In this document: piece by piece, positions 35,335 to 43,457 of the stretch | Numbering within the stretch: the stretch's first letter is position 1 | Layout: each line of letters opens with the position of its first letter | Assembly (NCBI RefSeq): GCF_003610785.1 | Contig: NZ_RAQQ01000002.1 | Coordinates: 372,001-436,000 of the forward strand | DNA: 64,000 bases | Origin: Micromonospora globbae | GTDB taxonomy: Bacteria > Actinomycetota > Actinomycetes > Mycobacteriales > Micromonosporaceae | Direction: 5' to 3' | Program-made: the position numbers and the translations under genes | Notes under the pieces: generated by a model | Told to the model about the DNA's origin: nothing | The model's input: only the letters and a program-made list of their open reading frames with translations | The model's database searches: none

Positions 35335-38175
35335 ATGTCGAGCCCCGCCGAGCGGTACGCCGCGGCGCGCCGCCGGGCCGCGCAGGCCTCCATGTTCCCG
35401 GCGTTGGAAGAGTTCGCTCTCGACCTGGGATTCGACCTCGACGACTTCCAGCGCGAGGCGTGTCAGGCGTTGGAGCGGGGCAGCGGCGTGCTCGTCTGCG
35501 CCCCCACCGGCGCCGGAAAGACGGTGGTCGGCGAGTTCGCCGTCCACCTGGCGCTGCGCGGCGGAGCCCCGCGCGGTGGCGCGGAGGGCACGCCCGGCGG
35601 CGCGGAGAGCACGGTGGGCGGTGCGGAGGGCACGCCCGCGGGCGCGACCCGGCGCAAGTGCTTCTACACCACGCCCATCAAGGCGCTGTCGAACCAGAAG
35701 TACCACGACCTGGTCGACCGCTACGGCGCCGAGCAGGTCGGCCTGCTCACCGGCGACAACGCGATCAACGGCGACGCGCCGGTGGTGGTCATGACCACCG
35801 AGGTGCTGCGCAACATGCTCTACGCCGGCTCCAGCACCCTGGAAGGGCTCGCGTACGTGGTGATGGACGAGGTGCACTACCTCGCCGACCGGTTCCGCGG
35901 CGGCGTGTGGGAAGAGGTGATCATCCACCTGCCGGCCTCGGTGACCCTGGTCTCGCTGTCGGCCACCGTGTCCAACGCCGAGGAGTTCGCCGACTGGCTG
36001 GTCACCGTGCGCGGTGAGACCGCCGTGGTGGTCAGCGAGCACCGGCCGGTGCCGCTGTGGCAGCACATGCTCGTCGGCAAGCGGATGTTCGACCTGTTCC
36101 ACGACGCCGACGCCGCCCGTAAGCACGACGTGCACCCGGAGCTGCTGCGCTACACGCGGGACACCATGCGCCGCCTCGAACTGGGCGAGGGGCGCAGCGC
36201 GGGACCGGGCGGCGGGCGGCGCGGGCCGCGCTGGCGCGGGCCCATGCGCCCGGACATCGTCGACCGGCTGGACCGGGAGGGGCTGCTTCCCGCGATCCTG
36301 TTCATCTTCAGTCGCGCCGGCTGCGACGCGGCCGTGCAGCAGTGCCTCGCCGCCGGGCTGCGGCTCACCAACCCCGAGGAGCGGGCGGAGATCCGCCGGG
36401 TGGTCGAGTCGCGGGTCACGGCGATCCCCGGCGAGGACCTCTCCGTGCTCGGCTACTGGGAGTGGCTGGACGGGCTGGAGCGCGGCCTGGCCGCCCACCA
36501 CGCCGGGATGCTGCCCGCGTTCAAGGAGGTCGTCGAGGAGCTGTTCGTCCGGGGCCTGGTGAAGGCGGTCTTCGCCACCGAGACGCTCGCCCTGGGCATC
36601 AACATGCCGGCCCGCTGCGTGGTGCTGGAGCGGCTGGTCAAGTACAACGGCGAGGCCCACGTCGAGCTGACCCCCGGCGAGTACACGCAGCTCACCGGCC
36701 GGGCCGGCCGTCGGGGCATCGACGTCGAGGGGCACGCCGTGGTGGTGTGGTCGCCCGAGACCGACCCGCGGCACGTGGCCGGCCTCGCGTCGACCCGCAC
36801 GTACCCGCTGCGGTCCAGCTTCCGGCCCTCGTACAACATGGCCGTCAACCTGGTCGGCAGCGTCGGCGCGGAACCCGCCCGGGCCCTGCTCGAGTCGTCG
36901 TTCGCCCAGTTCCAGGCGGACCGGTCGGTGGTCGGGCTGGCCCGCCAGGTGCAGCGCAACACCGAGACCATCGAGGCGTACGGGGCGGAGGCCGCCTGCC
37001 ACCACGGCGACTTCGACGAGTACTTCGCGCTGCGGGTGGCGATCGCCGACCGGGAACGGGCGCTCGCCCGCCAGGGGCAGAGCCAGCGCAAGGCGGCCGC
37101 CGTGGCCTCACTGGAACGGCTGCGCGTCGGCGACGTCATCCGGGTGCCCTCGGGCCGCCGCGCCGGGCTCGCGGTCGTGCTCGACCCGGCCGCCGGCGGG
37201 TTCGGCGAGCCCCGCCCGCTGGTCCTCACCCAGGACCGCTGGGCGGGACGGGTGGGCCCGAGCGACTTCACGAGCCCCGCCGAGGTGCTGGCCCGCATCC
37301 GGGTGCCCAAGCACTTCAACCACCGTTCGCCGGCCGCCCGGCGGGACCTGGCGGCCGCGGTGAGCGGCACCGGGCTGGACCGGCACGGCGGCCGCCGGGG
37401 CGGGCGGTCCCGGCAGCCGGTCGGCGAGGACCACCGGCTCAGCCAGCTCCGTTCCGAGCTGCGCCGGCATCCCTGCCACGCCTGCCCGGACCGGGAGGAG
37501 CACGCCCGGTGGGCCGAGCGGCGTCGCCGGCTGGAGCGGGACACCGAGGAGCTGCGGCAGCGGGTGGCCGGGCGGACCGGTTCGCTGGCCCGTACGTTCG
37601 ACCGGATCGTCGCGCTGCTCACCGCCCGCGGCTACCTGACGCCCGACGGCGCGGTCACCGACGCCGGCCGCATGCTCGGCCGGATCTGGACCGAGGCGGA
37701 CCTGCTGGTCGCCGAGTGCCTGCGCCGGGGCGTCTGGGACGGCCTGTCCCCGGCCGAGCTGGCCGCCGCCGTGTCGGTGGTGGTCTTCGAGGCGCGCCGG
37801 GACGTCGACGAGCGGGCGTCGCTGCCGCGCGGCCCGGTCGCCGACGCGGTCGACGAGACGCTGAAGCTGTGGAGCGACATCGAGGCGGACGAGTCGTCCC
37901 GGGGCCTCGCGGTGACGCGGGAGCCGGATCTGGGCTTCGCGTGGCCGATCTACCGGTGGGCGCGGGGTGAGGCCCTCGCGAAGGTGCTCGCCAGCGGCCA
38001 CGAGATCGACGGGGAGATGCCGGCCGGCGACTTCGTGCGCTGGGCGCGGCAGGTCGTGGACCTGCTCGGGCAGCTCGCCGACTCGTCGGGGGCGTCGGCC
38101 GACCTGCGGTCCACCGCCCGGCAGGCCATCGCCGCGGTCAACCGCGGTGTGCTGGCCTACCACGCGGCGGCCTGA
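35335..38175 (+). CDS. helY: Ski2/Mtr4-like DEAD/DExH-box helicase
   Basis: This 946-residue superfamily 2 helicase has Walker A APTGAGKT (56-63), motif II DEVH (178-181), motif III LSATVSN, motif IV/V blocks ATETLALGINMPAR and motif VI QLTGRAGRRGID. A C-terminal DSHCT/Mtr4-like domain follows (about 790-946), and the region HPCHACPDREEHARW carries a cysteine pair. HelY-type helicases are conserved in actinobacteria near tatC and are thought to unwind structured RNA or RNA-DNA. Between motif I and Ia (about residues 76-104) sits a Gly/Ala/Glu/Thr-rich insert made of roughly 7-residue repeats (GGAEGTP, GGAESTV, GGAEGTP). Confidence 0.93.
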   Translation: MSSPAERYAAARRRAAQASMFPALEEFALDLGFDLDDFQREACQALERGSGVLVCAPTGAGKTVVGEFAVHLALRGGAPRGGAEGTPGGAESTVGGAEGTPAGATRRKCFYTTPIKALSNQKYHDLVDRYGAEQVGLLTGDNAINGDAPVVVMTTEVLRNMLYAGSSTLEGLAYVVMDEVHYLADRFRGGVWEEVIIHLPASVTLVSLSATVSNAEEFADWLVTVRGETAVVVSEHRPVPLWQHMLVGKRMFDLFHDADAARKHDVHPELLRYTRDTMRRLELGEGRSAGPGGGRRGPRWRGPMRPDIVDRLDREGLLPAILFIFSRAGCDAAVQQCLAAGLRLTNPEERAEIRRVVESRVTAIPGEDLSVLGYWEWLDGLERGLAAHHAGMLPAFKEVVEELFVRGLVKAVFATETLALGINMPARCVVLERLVKYNGEAHVELTPGEYTQLTGRAGRRGIDVEGHAVVVWSPETDPRHVAGLASTRTYPLRSSFRPSYNMAVNLVGSVGAEPARALLESSFAQFQADRSVVGLARQVQRNTETIEAYGAEAACHHGDFDEYFALRVAIADRERALARQGQSQRKAAAVASLERLRVGDVIRVPSGRRAGLAVVLDPAAGGFGEPRPLVLTQDRWAGRVGPSDFTSPAEVLARIRVPKHFNHRSPAARRDLAAAVSGTGLDRHGGRRGGRSRQPVGEDHRLSQLRSELRRHPCHACPDREEHARWAERRRRLERDTEELRQRVAGRTGSLARTFDRIVALLTARGYLTPDGAVTDAGRMLGRIWTEADLLVAECLRRGVWDGLSPAELAAAVSVVVFEARRDVDERASLPRGPVADAVDETLKLWSDIEADESSRGLAVTREPDLGFAWPIYRWARGEALAKVLASGHEIDGEMPAGDFVRWARQVVDLLGQLADSSGASADLRSTARQAIAAVNRGVLAYHAAA

Positions 38176-38225
38176 CGCGCCGGCCGAGCCCGGCACGCCC
38201 TGCCAGGGCGACGTCGCGGGCGGCG

Positions 38226-39146
38226 TCAGCCGCGGTCGGCCAGCGCGTCGACGAGGCGTCGCGTGGAGCCGGCGAGGTTCCACCGGCGGGCCAGCTCCAG
38301 CAGGCCGTCCGGGTCGACCGGGGCGCTCGGCAGCGCGGTGGGCAGCTCCGGGAGCGGCACGTCGAGGGCCACCCGGACCACCTTCGGGGCGACGGCCAGG
38401 TAGTCCCGGGCGGCGGCCAGCTTGGCGCGCAGCCCCGGCGCGAAGCCCGACCGGGGATCGTCGAGCGCCGCGAGGATGCCGGCGAGGTCGCCGTAGCGCG
38501 TGATGAGGCGCGCCGCCGTCTTCTCGCCGACGCCCGGCACGCCGGGCAGCCCGTCGCTGGGGTCGCCCCGCAGGGCCGCGAAGTCGGCGTAGCGGGCGGC
38601 GGGCACCCCGTAACGGCCCTGGACGGCCGCGTCGTCGCAGTCCTCCAGCTTGGCCACCCCGCGGCCCACGTAGAGCAGCCGCACCGGTCGCGCGTCGTCG
38701 ACGAGCTGGAACAGGTCCCGGTCGCCGGACACGACCTCCACCGGGGCCGGCTGGGTCACCGAGAGGGTGCCCAGCACGTCGTCGGCCTCGTAGCCGGCGG
38801 CGCCGACGGTGGTGATGCCGACCGCGGCGAGCACGTCGAGGATCACCGGCACCTGCGGGGTGAGCGTGTCGGGCACCACCTCGCCGCCCTCGGGCGCGAG
38901 CCGGTGGGCCTTGTACGACGGCAGCAGCGCCACCCGCCACTCGGGCCGCCAGTCGTGGTCGAGAGCGCACACCATCCGGTCGGGCCGGCGCGTGCGGATC
39001 AGGGTGGCGAGCATGTCGAGGAAACCGCGCACCGCGTTGACCGGGGTGCCGTCCTCGGCCCGGGCGGCGGACTCGGGGACGCCGAAGTAGGCCCGGAAGT
39101 AGAGGCTCGGGGAGTCGATCAGCAGGATCGGGGGTCGGTGTGCCAC
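38226..39146 (-). CDS. 5'-3' exonuclease (FEN/PolI N-terminal domain type)
   Basis: This 306-residue protein starts at GTG 39146; CAGGCT (minus strand, 39159-39154) ends 7 nt before it. It contains only the 5' nuclease domain of DNA polymerase I: DSPSLYFRAYFG with the first metal-binding Asp, the helical arch (LPSYKAHRLAPEGG), GYEADDVLGTL and VVSGDRDLFQLV acidic clusters, and the helix-hairpin-helix ALRGDPSDGLPGVPGVGEKTAARLI. It probably removes RNA primers or flaps. The M. tuberculosis counterpart lies next to helY too (Rv2090). Convergent with helY. Confidence 0.93.
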   Translation of the reverse strand: MAHRPPILLIDSPSLYFRAYFGVPESAARAEDGTPVNAVRGFLDMLATLIRTRRPDRMVCALDHDWRPEWRVALLPSYKAHRLAPEGGEVVPDTLTPQVPVILDVLAAVGITTVGAAGYEADDVLGTLSVTQPAPVEVVSGDRDLFQLVDDARPVRLLYVGRGVAKLEDCDDAAVQGRYGVPAARYADFAALRGDPSDGLPGVPGVGEKTAARLITRYGDLAGILAALDDPRSGFAPGLRAKLAAARDYLAVAPKVVRVALDVPLPELPTALPSAPVDPDGLLELARRWNLAGSTRRLVDALADRG

Positions 39147-39216
39147 GCCGGACAGCCTGGCACAGCCCACCGACGAACGACAGCACCGCGTCGGGTCGGC
39201 GGCCCGGGGCGTTCGC

Positions 39217-39444
39217 TCAGCGCCGGTCCTCCCGGCGGTACGCGGTCTGCCGCCGGGCGGCGGCCTGGACCAGGTAGCTGGTGAGCAGGAGCACGGCGGC
39301 GACGACCACCTCGACCCAGGCGGCCACCCCGTCGGCCGCGGTCAGCCCGACGACCAGCAGGATCAGGCCCACGAGGGCGAGCACGCCGGCCCAGAGGTTG
39401 CGTCGCCGGCGTACCACGTGGGGGTTCCGGGCGTTCCCTGCCAC
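39217..39444 (-). CDS. Small two-helix membrane protein
   Basis: This 75-residue protein starts at GTG 39444 behind GGAGGG. It has a basic N-terminus (RRRRN), two transmembrane helices (WAGVLALVGLILLVVGL and WVEVVVAAVLLLTSYLVQA) and a basic C-terminal tail (RRQTAYRREDRR). Both ends should be cytoplasmic. The function is unknown. It lies alone between the exonuclease and the MFS gene. Confidence 0.75.
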   Translation of the reverse strand: MAGNARNPHVVRRRRNLWAGVLALVGLILLVVGLTAADGVAAWVEVVVAAVLLLTSYLVQAAARRQTAYRREDRR

Positions 39445-39601
39445 CGTCGGTCCCTCCGGTCCCGGCGCCCGTACGGCGCCCGTCCCCAGGCTATCGACCG
39501 GCGGGTCGGGGCAGGCGCGGAACGGGGATGCGCGGCGGGCGGTCCGGGGACGAACCGGGAGACGGTGCCGGCGGGGGAGGAGACGCGGCCCGCCGGAGCC
39601 G

Positions 39602-40870
39602 TCAGCGGCCGGCCACCGGCTGCGGGACCGGCGCGGCCTCGGCGTCGCGGTCGTGGTCGGTGAGGTCGCGCAGCCGGCGGACCGGGGAGAGCAGCAGCGC
39701 CAGCGGCGCGCACACCAGGGAGGCGGCGAAGAGCAGCAGCGTGGCCCGCGCCCCGATGGGCCCGGCGAGCGCGCCGGCGACGAGGCCGCCCACCGGGATC
39801 GCGCCCCAGGAGACGAACCGGACCGTGGCCATCACCCGGGAGAGCAGGTCGGGTGGGCTGGCGATCTGCCGGTACGTCCGGGTGGTCACGCTGAGCACCA
39901 CCGTGCCGCAGGAGAAGACGACGTTGCCCGCGGCGAACGCCGCGTACGCCGGCCAGCCGGTGCCCAGGGGAACGAGGAACGCCCCGACGACGGTGACGAG
40001 AGCGGCGACGACGAGCGCGCGGGCCGTGCCGAGCCGGGCGGTGATCCGGTTGGTGAGCGCGGCCCCGACGAGCGCGCCGACGCCCTCGACGGCGAGCAGC
40101 ACGCCGACGAGGCCGGCCGGGGCGTGCAGCTCGCGGACGAGGTAGAGGGGGTAGAGCGCGAGCTGGGCGCCGCAGACGAAGTTGATGGCGGTCGCCGCCC
40201 ACATCCCGGGTCCCATGACGGGGTGGTGCGCCACGAAGCGCCAGCCCTGGCGGATCAGCGCGCCCATGGGCGGCCAGCGGTCCGGCGCGTCGACGCGGCG
40301 GGCGGGAAGGGTGCGCAGCAGTGCCGCGGAGACCAGGTAGCTGATCGCGTCGACCAGCAGGGTCGGCACGGCGCCGAGCACCTGCACGGCGAGGCCGCCG
40401 AGCGAGGGGCCGCTGAGCTGGGACGCGGCGTGGGTGGCGGAGGTGAGGCTGTTGCGCGACTGGAGCTGGTCCCGCTCGACGATGCTCGGCAGGAACGTCG
40501 AGTTGGCGACGTCGAAGAGCACGTTGGCGAAGCTGACGACGAGCGCGGTGACGACCAGGTGGGCGACGGTGAGCTGCCCCCACCACCAGGCCAGCGGGAT
40601 CGACGCGACGGCGGCGGCGCGCGCCAGGTCGGCGCCCACCTGCGTGCCGCGCAGCGGCAGGCGTTGCGTGATGACCCCGGCCGGCAGCCCGATGACGATC
40701 CACGCCACGTAGCTGGCCGCGGCGATCAGGCCCATCTCGAAGGGGGACGCGTCGAGCACGGTCAGCGCGGTCAGCGGCAGGGCCACGGCGCCGACCGCCG
40801 ACCCGACCAGGCTGGTCGTGCCGGCCGTCCACCAGCGCCAGAACGTTCCGGCTCCCGCACCGACGCCCAT
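39602..40870 (-). CDS. MFS transporter (multidrug-exporter-like)
   Basis: This 422-residue protein starts at ATG 40870 with GGGGGG-type ribosome site. It has twelve predicted transmembrane helices in two halves, an Arg/Gly-containing loop between helices 2 and 3 (GVITQRLPLRGTQVGADL), and a cytoplasmic linker with RVDAPDRWPPMGAL. The sequence resembles the enterobactin/macrolide-type MFS exporters common in actinobacteria. It is divergent from an HxlR-peroxiredoxin fusion gene that probably regulates it through the dyad operator at 40897-40921. Substrate is unknown. Confidence 0.88.
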   Translation of the reverse strand: MGVGAGAGTFWRWWTAGTTSLVGSAVGAVALPLTALTVLDASPFEMGLIAAASYVAWIVIGLPAGVITQRLPLRGTQVGADLARAAAVASIPLAWWWGQLTVAHLVVTALVVSFANVLFDVANSTFLPSIVERDQLQSRNSLTSATHAASQLSGPSLGGLAVQVLGAVPTLLVDAISYLVSAALLRTLPARRVDAPDRWPPMGALIRQGWRFVAHHPVMGPGMWAATAINFVCGAQLALYPLYLVRELHAPAGLVGVLLAVEGVGALVGAALTNRITARLGTARALVVAALVTVVGAFLVPLGTGWPAYAAFAAGNVVFSCGTVVLSVTTRTYRQIASPPDLLSRVMATVRFVSWGAIPVGGLVAGALAGPIGARATLLLFAASLVCAPLALLLSPVRRLRDLTDHDRDAEAAPVPQPVAGR

Positions 40871-40896
40871 GCCGTCGCCCCCCCGTTCCGCGAGCC

Positions 40897-40926
40897 AGTC
40901 AGTTCCAATCTGAAACGGACTATAGT
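40897..40926. promoter_or_regulatory. 25-bp dyad operator and -10 box in the MFS/HxlR divergent promoter
   Basis: Half sites AGTC-a-GTTCC (40897-40906) and GAAAC-g-GACT (40912-40921) are symmetric about AATCT with one mismatch. TATAGT (40921-40926) at its right edge is a good -10 for the plus-strand gene. Binding here would control both genes. Confidence 0.6.
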
Positions 40927-40955
40927 CGAGGCGGCACGACCCGTGGAGGTGGGAG

Positions 40956-41840
40956 GTGCGGCGAACCGATCTCGCCGACGCGGACTGCGGCATCGCGCAG
41001 GCGCTCGGCGTCCTGGGCGACTGGTGGACGTTCCTCATCGTGCGCGATGTCGCCGGCGGGACGACCCGATTCGACGCGCTGCAGCGGGCGCTCGGCGTCA
41101 GCCGGCGGGCGCTCACCGAACGGCTGGCCGCGCTCGTCGGGCACGGGGTCCTGGAACGGCGTCCGTACTCCCAGCACCCGCCCCGCTACGACTACGTGCT
41201 CACCCGCAAGGGCGAGGGACTGCTGCCGGCCCTCGTCGCGTTGCAGGACTGGGGCACCCGGCACGTCATGGGCGACGGCGAACTCACCGCGACGGCGCAG
41301 GCCGGGTCCGCCGAGGCCCGCCGGGCGCACGACCTGGTGGGACGGCGGCTGCCCGCGCTCACGCTGCCCGGGCCGGACGGGCGGCACGTCGCGCCGGCCG
41401 CCCAAGGCGAGTGGACCGTCCTGTACGTCTTCCCCGGGGCGTACGCGCCGGGCGCCGGGGACTACCCGCCCGGGTGGGCGGAGATCCCCGGCGCCCGGGG
41501 GTGCACGCTGGAGTCGGCGACGTACGCCGAGCGGTACGCGCACTTCCGGGCCGCCGGGGCGCAGGTGCGCGGGATCAGCACCCAGCGCCCCGACCAGCTC
41601 GCCGACTTCGCCGCGTACGCCCGGCTGCCGTTCCCGCTCCTGTCCGACCAGGACGGACGGCTCGCCGCGGGGCTGCTGCTGCCGACGTTCCGGGCCGGCG
41701 GGGTCGCGCGCCTCAAGCGGCTGACGCTGCTCGTCGACCCGGCCACGGTGGTCCGTGCCGTCCAGTTCCCGGTGACCGACCCGGCCGGCTCGGTGGACGA
41801 GATGCTCGACCTGGTCCAACGGGCCACCGCCGGCCGGTGA
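40956..41840 (+). CDS. HxlR-type winged-helix regulator fused to a peroxiredoxin-like domain
   Basis: This 294-residue protein starts at GTG 40956 with GGAGGTGGGAG. Residues 1-105 are an HxlR winged helix: C11 in DADCGIAQALGVLGDWWTFLIVRD, the usual redox cysteine, then FDALQRALGVSRRALTERLAAL and the wing RYDYVLTRKG. Residues 128-294 resemble a peroxiredoxin/thioredoxin fold (VGRRLPALTLPGPDG, WTVLYVFPGAY, IPGARGCTLES with C183). Only two cysteines exist, one in each domain, so a C11-C183 or single-sulfenate switch is conceivable. The gene likely regulates itself and the divergent MFS exporter in response to oxidants or quinone-like compounds; that is inference. Confidence 0.85.
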   Translation: MRRTDLADADCGIAQALGVLGDWWTFLIVRDVAGGTTRFDALQRALGVSRRALTERLAALVGHGVLERRPYSQHPPRYDYVLTRKGEGLLPALVALQDWGTRHVMGDGELTATAQAGSAEARRAHDLVGRRLPALTLPGPDGRHVAPAAQGEWTVLYVFPGAYAPGAGDYPPGWAEIPGARGCTLESATYAERYAHFRAAGAQVRGISTQRPDQLADFAAYARLPFPLLSDQDGRLAAGLLLPTFRAGGVARLKRLTLLVDPATVVRAVQFPVTDPAGSVDEMLDLVQRATAGR

Positions 41841-41865
41841 GGGGCCCCCTCGCGGGCGGGGCCCC
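41841..41865. terminator. GC hairpin between convergent HxlR fusion and chitinase genes
   Basis: GGGGCCCC (41841-41848) repeats as GGGGCCCC (41858-41865); each is self-complementary, so the two can pair across a 9-nt loop between two converging stop codons. Confidence 0.5.
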
Positions 41866-41877
41866 ACACCGTGCGCC

Positions 41878-43242
41878 TCACGGCAGGCGCCACACCTGGT
41901 TCGCGCCGCCGAAGCAGTCCCAGATCTGCAGCCGGGTGCCGTCGGCCGAGCTGTTGTCGGTGGCGTCCAGGCACTTGTTCGACTGCGGGTTGCGCAGCGT
42001 GCCGTTGGACTGGGCCTGCCACACCTGGGCGCCGGTGCCGTTGCAGTCCCAGAGCTGGACCTTCGTGCCGTTGGCGGTGCCGCCGCCGGCCACGTCGGCG
42101 CACTTGCCCAGCGCCCGCAGGGTGCCGTCGCCGCCGACCGTCCAGCGCTGCGCGGCGGTGCCGTTGCAGCTCCAGAGCTGGATGGCGGTGCCGTTGGCGG
42201 TGCCGGCCGCGGCCACGTCCACGCACTTTCCGGCGATGCCGGTGATCGGGCCGGTGCGCCCCGTGGGCGGGGTGCCGCCCATGACGGTGTCGTAGATGGC
42301 GCCGACCAGCGACGTCGAGTCGTTGCGGTCCTGGGACAGCTCCCAGTTCATCATCCCGCCGGCGTTGGCCATGGCCCACTGGGTCTTCCGCTTCACCGTC
42401 GGTACGCCGTTGTAGCACTGCTGGACCCCGCCGACGGTCGTGCAGTCCCGGTTGGCGTTGGCCGGGTCCATGCCCACGAGGGCGGAGTACGTGTAGTAGC
42501 CGGGGCGGCTGTAGAAGGGCACCCCGAGCACCGCCTTGGCGGCCGGCAGGCCGCGCGACTTCCAGCCGTTCACGCTGGCGATCGACCAGTCGTAGTTGGC
42601 GTGCGGGCTGCCGCCGTCGTACGCCATGATGTTCAGCCAGTCGACCTGCCCGAAGACCGACGTCGGCACGCCCTGGACGTAGTAGCCCTCGGAGACGACG
42701 GCGGCGGTGAGGAGCTTGCCGCGGCTGTGCAGGGCGCTGCTGAGCTGCTGCATCAGCAGGCCGTAGTTGGTCGCGGAGGCGCCCGGGTCGGGGTACTCCC
42801 AGTCCATGTCGACGCCGTCGAGGTGGTACTGGTCGACGAAGGTGACCACGCTGTTGACGAAGGTGGTGCGGGTGCTGGCGTTGGCGGCCAGCGCCTCGAA
42901 GGCCGAGTCGTCGCCGTTGTTCCACCCCCCGATGGCGATCGACACCTTGACGTTGTTCGCGTGGCCGAGCGACACCAGCTGGGAGAGCTTGCCGGGGTTC
43001 TCCACGGGGCGGAGGGTGCCGTTGCTGTTGGGCAGCACGAAGGCGTAGTTGACGTGGGTGAGCTTGCCGTACTGGACGGCGGTGACGTCGCCGCTCCAGG
43101 AGGGCAGGTAGCCGACGCTCTTGAAGTTGTTCGGCAGCACCGCGGCCTCGGCGGTCGCGGGGGAGAGGGCGAGGGTGGCGCCGGCGGTGGCCAGCGCCAG
43201 CAGGCCGGCCGCGAGGGCGGAGCGGCGGGGTGGTGAGGACAT
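41878..43242 (-). CDS. Secreted GH18 chitinase with C-terminal ricin-B lectin domain
   Basis: This 454-residue precursor starts at ATG 43242 after GGGAAGG. A signal peptide (LAAGLLALATAGATLALSPATAEAA) is followed by a GH18 barrel with the catalytic motif DGVDMDWEYP (E149 proton donor), SIAIGGW and MAYDGG blocks. A short TPPTGRTGP linker leads to a ricin-type beta-trefoil (about 325-454) with three QxW-like repeats (IQLWSCNGTAAQRW, VQLWDCNGTGAQVW, LQIWDCFGGANQVW). It hydrolyses chitin outside the cell. Unlike most Streptomyces chitinases, its accessory module is C-terminal ricin-B rather than a CBM or FnIII. A strong promoter-like site lies at 43345-43374. Confidence 0.94.
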   Translation of the reverse strand: MSSPPRRSALAAGLLALATAGATLALSPATAEAAVLPNNFKSVGYLPSWSGDVTAVQYGKLTHVNYAFVLPNSNGTLRPVENPGKLSQLVSLGHANNVKVSIAIGGWNNGDDSAFEALAANASTRTTFVNSVVTFVDQYHLDGVDMDWEYPDPGASATNYGLLMQQLSSALHSRGKLLTAAVVSEGYYVQGVPTSVFGQVDWLNIMAYDGGSPHANYDWSIASVNGWKSRGLPAAKAVLGVPFYSRPGYYTYSALVGMDPANANRDCTTVGGVQQCYNGVPTVKRKTQWAMANAGGMMNWELSQDRNDSTSLVGAIYDTVMGGTPPTGRTGPITGIAGKCVDVAAAGTANGTAIQLWSCNGTAAQRWTVGGDGTLRALGKCADVAGGGTANGTKVQLWDCNGTGAQVWQAQSNGTLRNPQSNKCLDATDNSSADGTRLQIWDCFGGANQVWRLP

Positions 43243-43344
43243 CGAGGGCCTTCCCGTGGAGGGTCGCGGTGCGCCGCGGCCGGGGCGGTCGGAGCCGCCG
43301 GGCCGGGCGTACGGGTGCGGACAGGGGTTCCTCGAGGCAGCCAA

Positions 43345-43374
43345 ATCTTAAAGAGTGTTAACTATCAGAGTCAA
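43345..43374 (-). promoter_or_regulatory. Promoter for the chitinase gene
   Basis: On the minus strand, TTGACT (43374-43369) is followed after 18 nt by TAAGAT (43350-43345), inside a locally AT-rich patch containing GTTGAC and GTTAAC half-repeats. The leader would be about 95 nt. Confidence 0.6.
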
Positions 43375-43444
43375 CGATGTTGCTCGATGGATCGGAGAGC
43401 GCTTCCCGACGCGCCGGCTGCTAGGTCAGCGCCCAAACGACCGT

Positions 43445-43457
43445 TAAGCTGACGGGC
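43445..43457 (+). promoter_or_regulatory. Leaderless-type -10 box for the M24 peptidase gene
   Basis: TAAGCT (43445-43450) ends exactly 7 nt before GTG 43458. Confidence 0.5.

Noticed and set aside
39602..40870. MFS exporter and HxlR fusion as part of an antibiotic biosynthetic cluster.
   Set aside because: No biosynthetic core genes occur nearby; neighbours are ordinary housekeeping genes.
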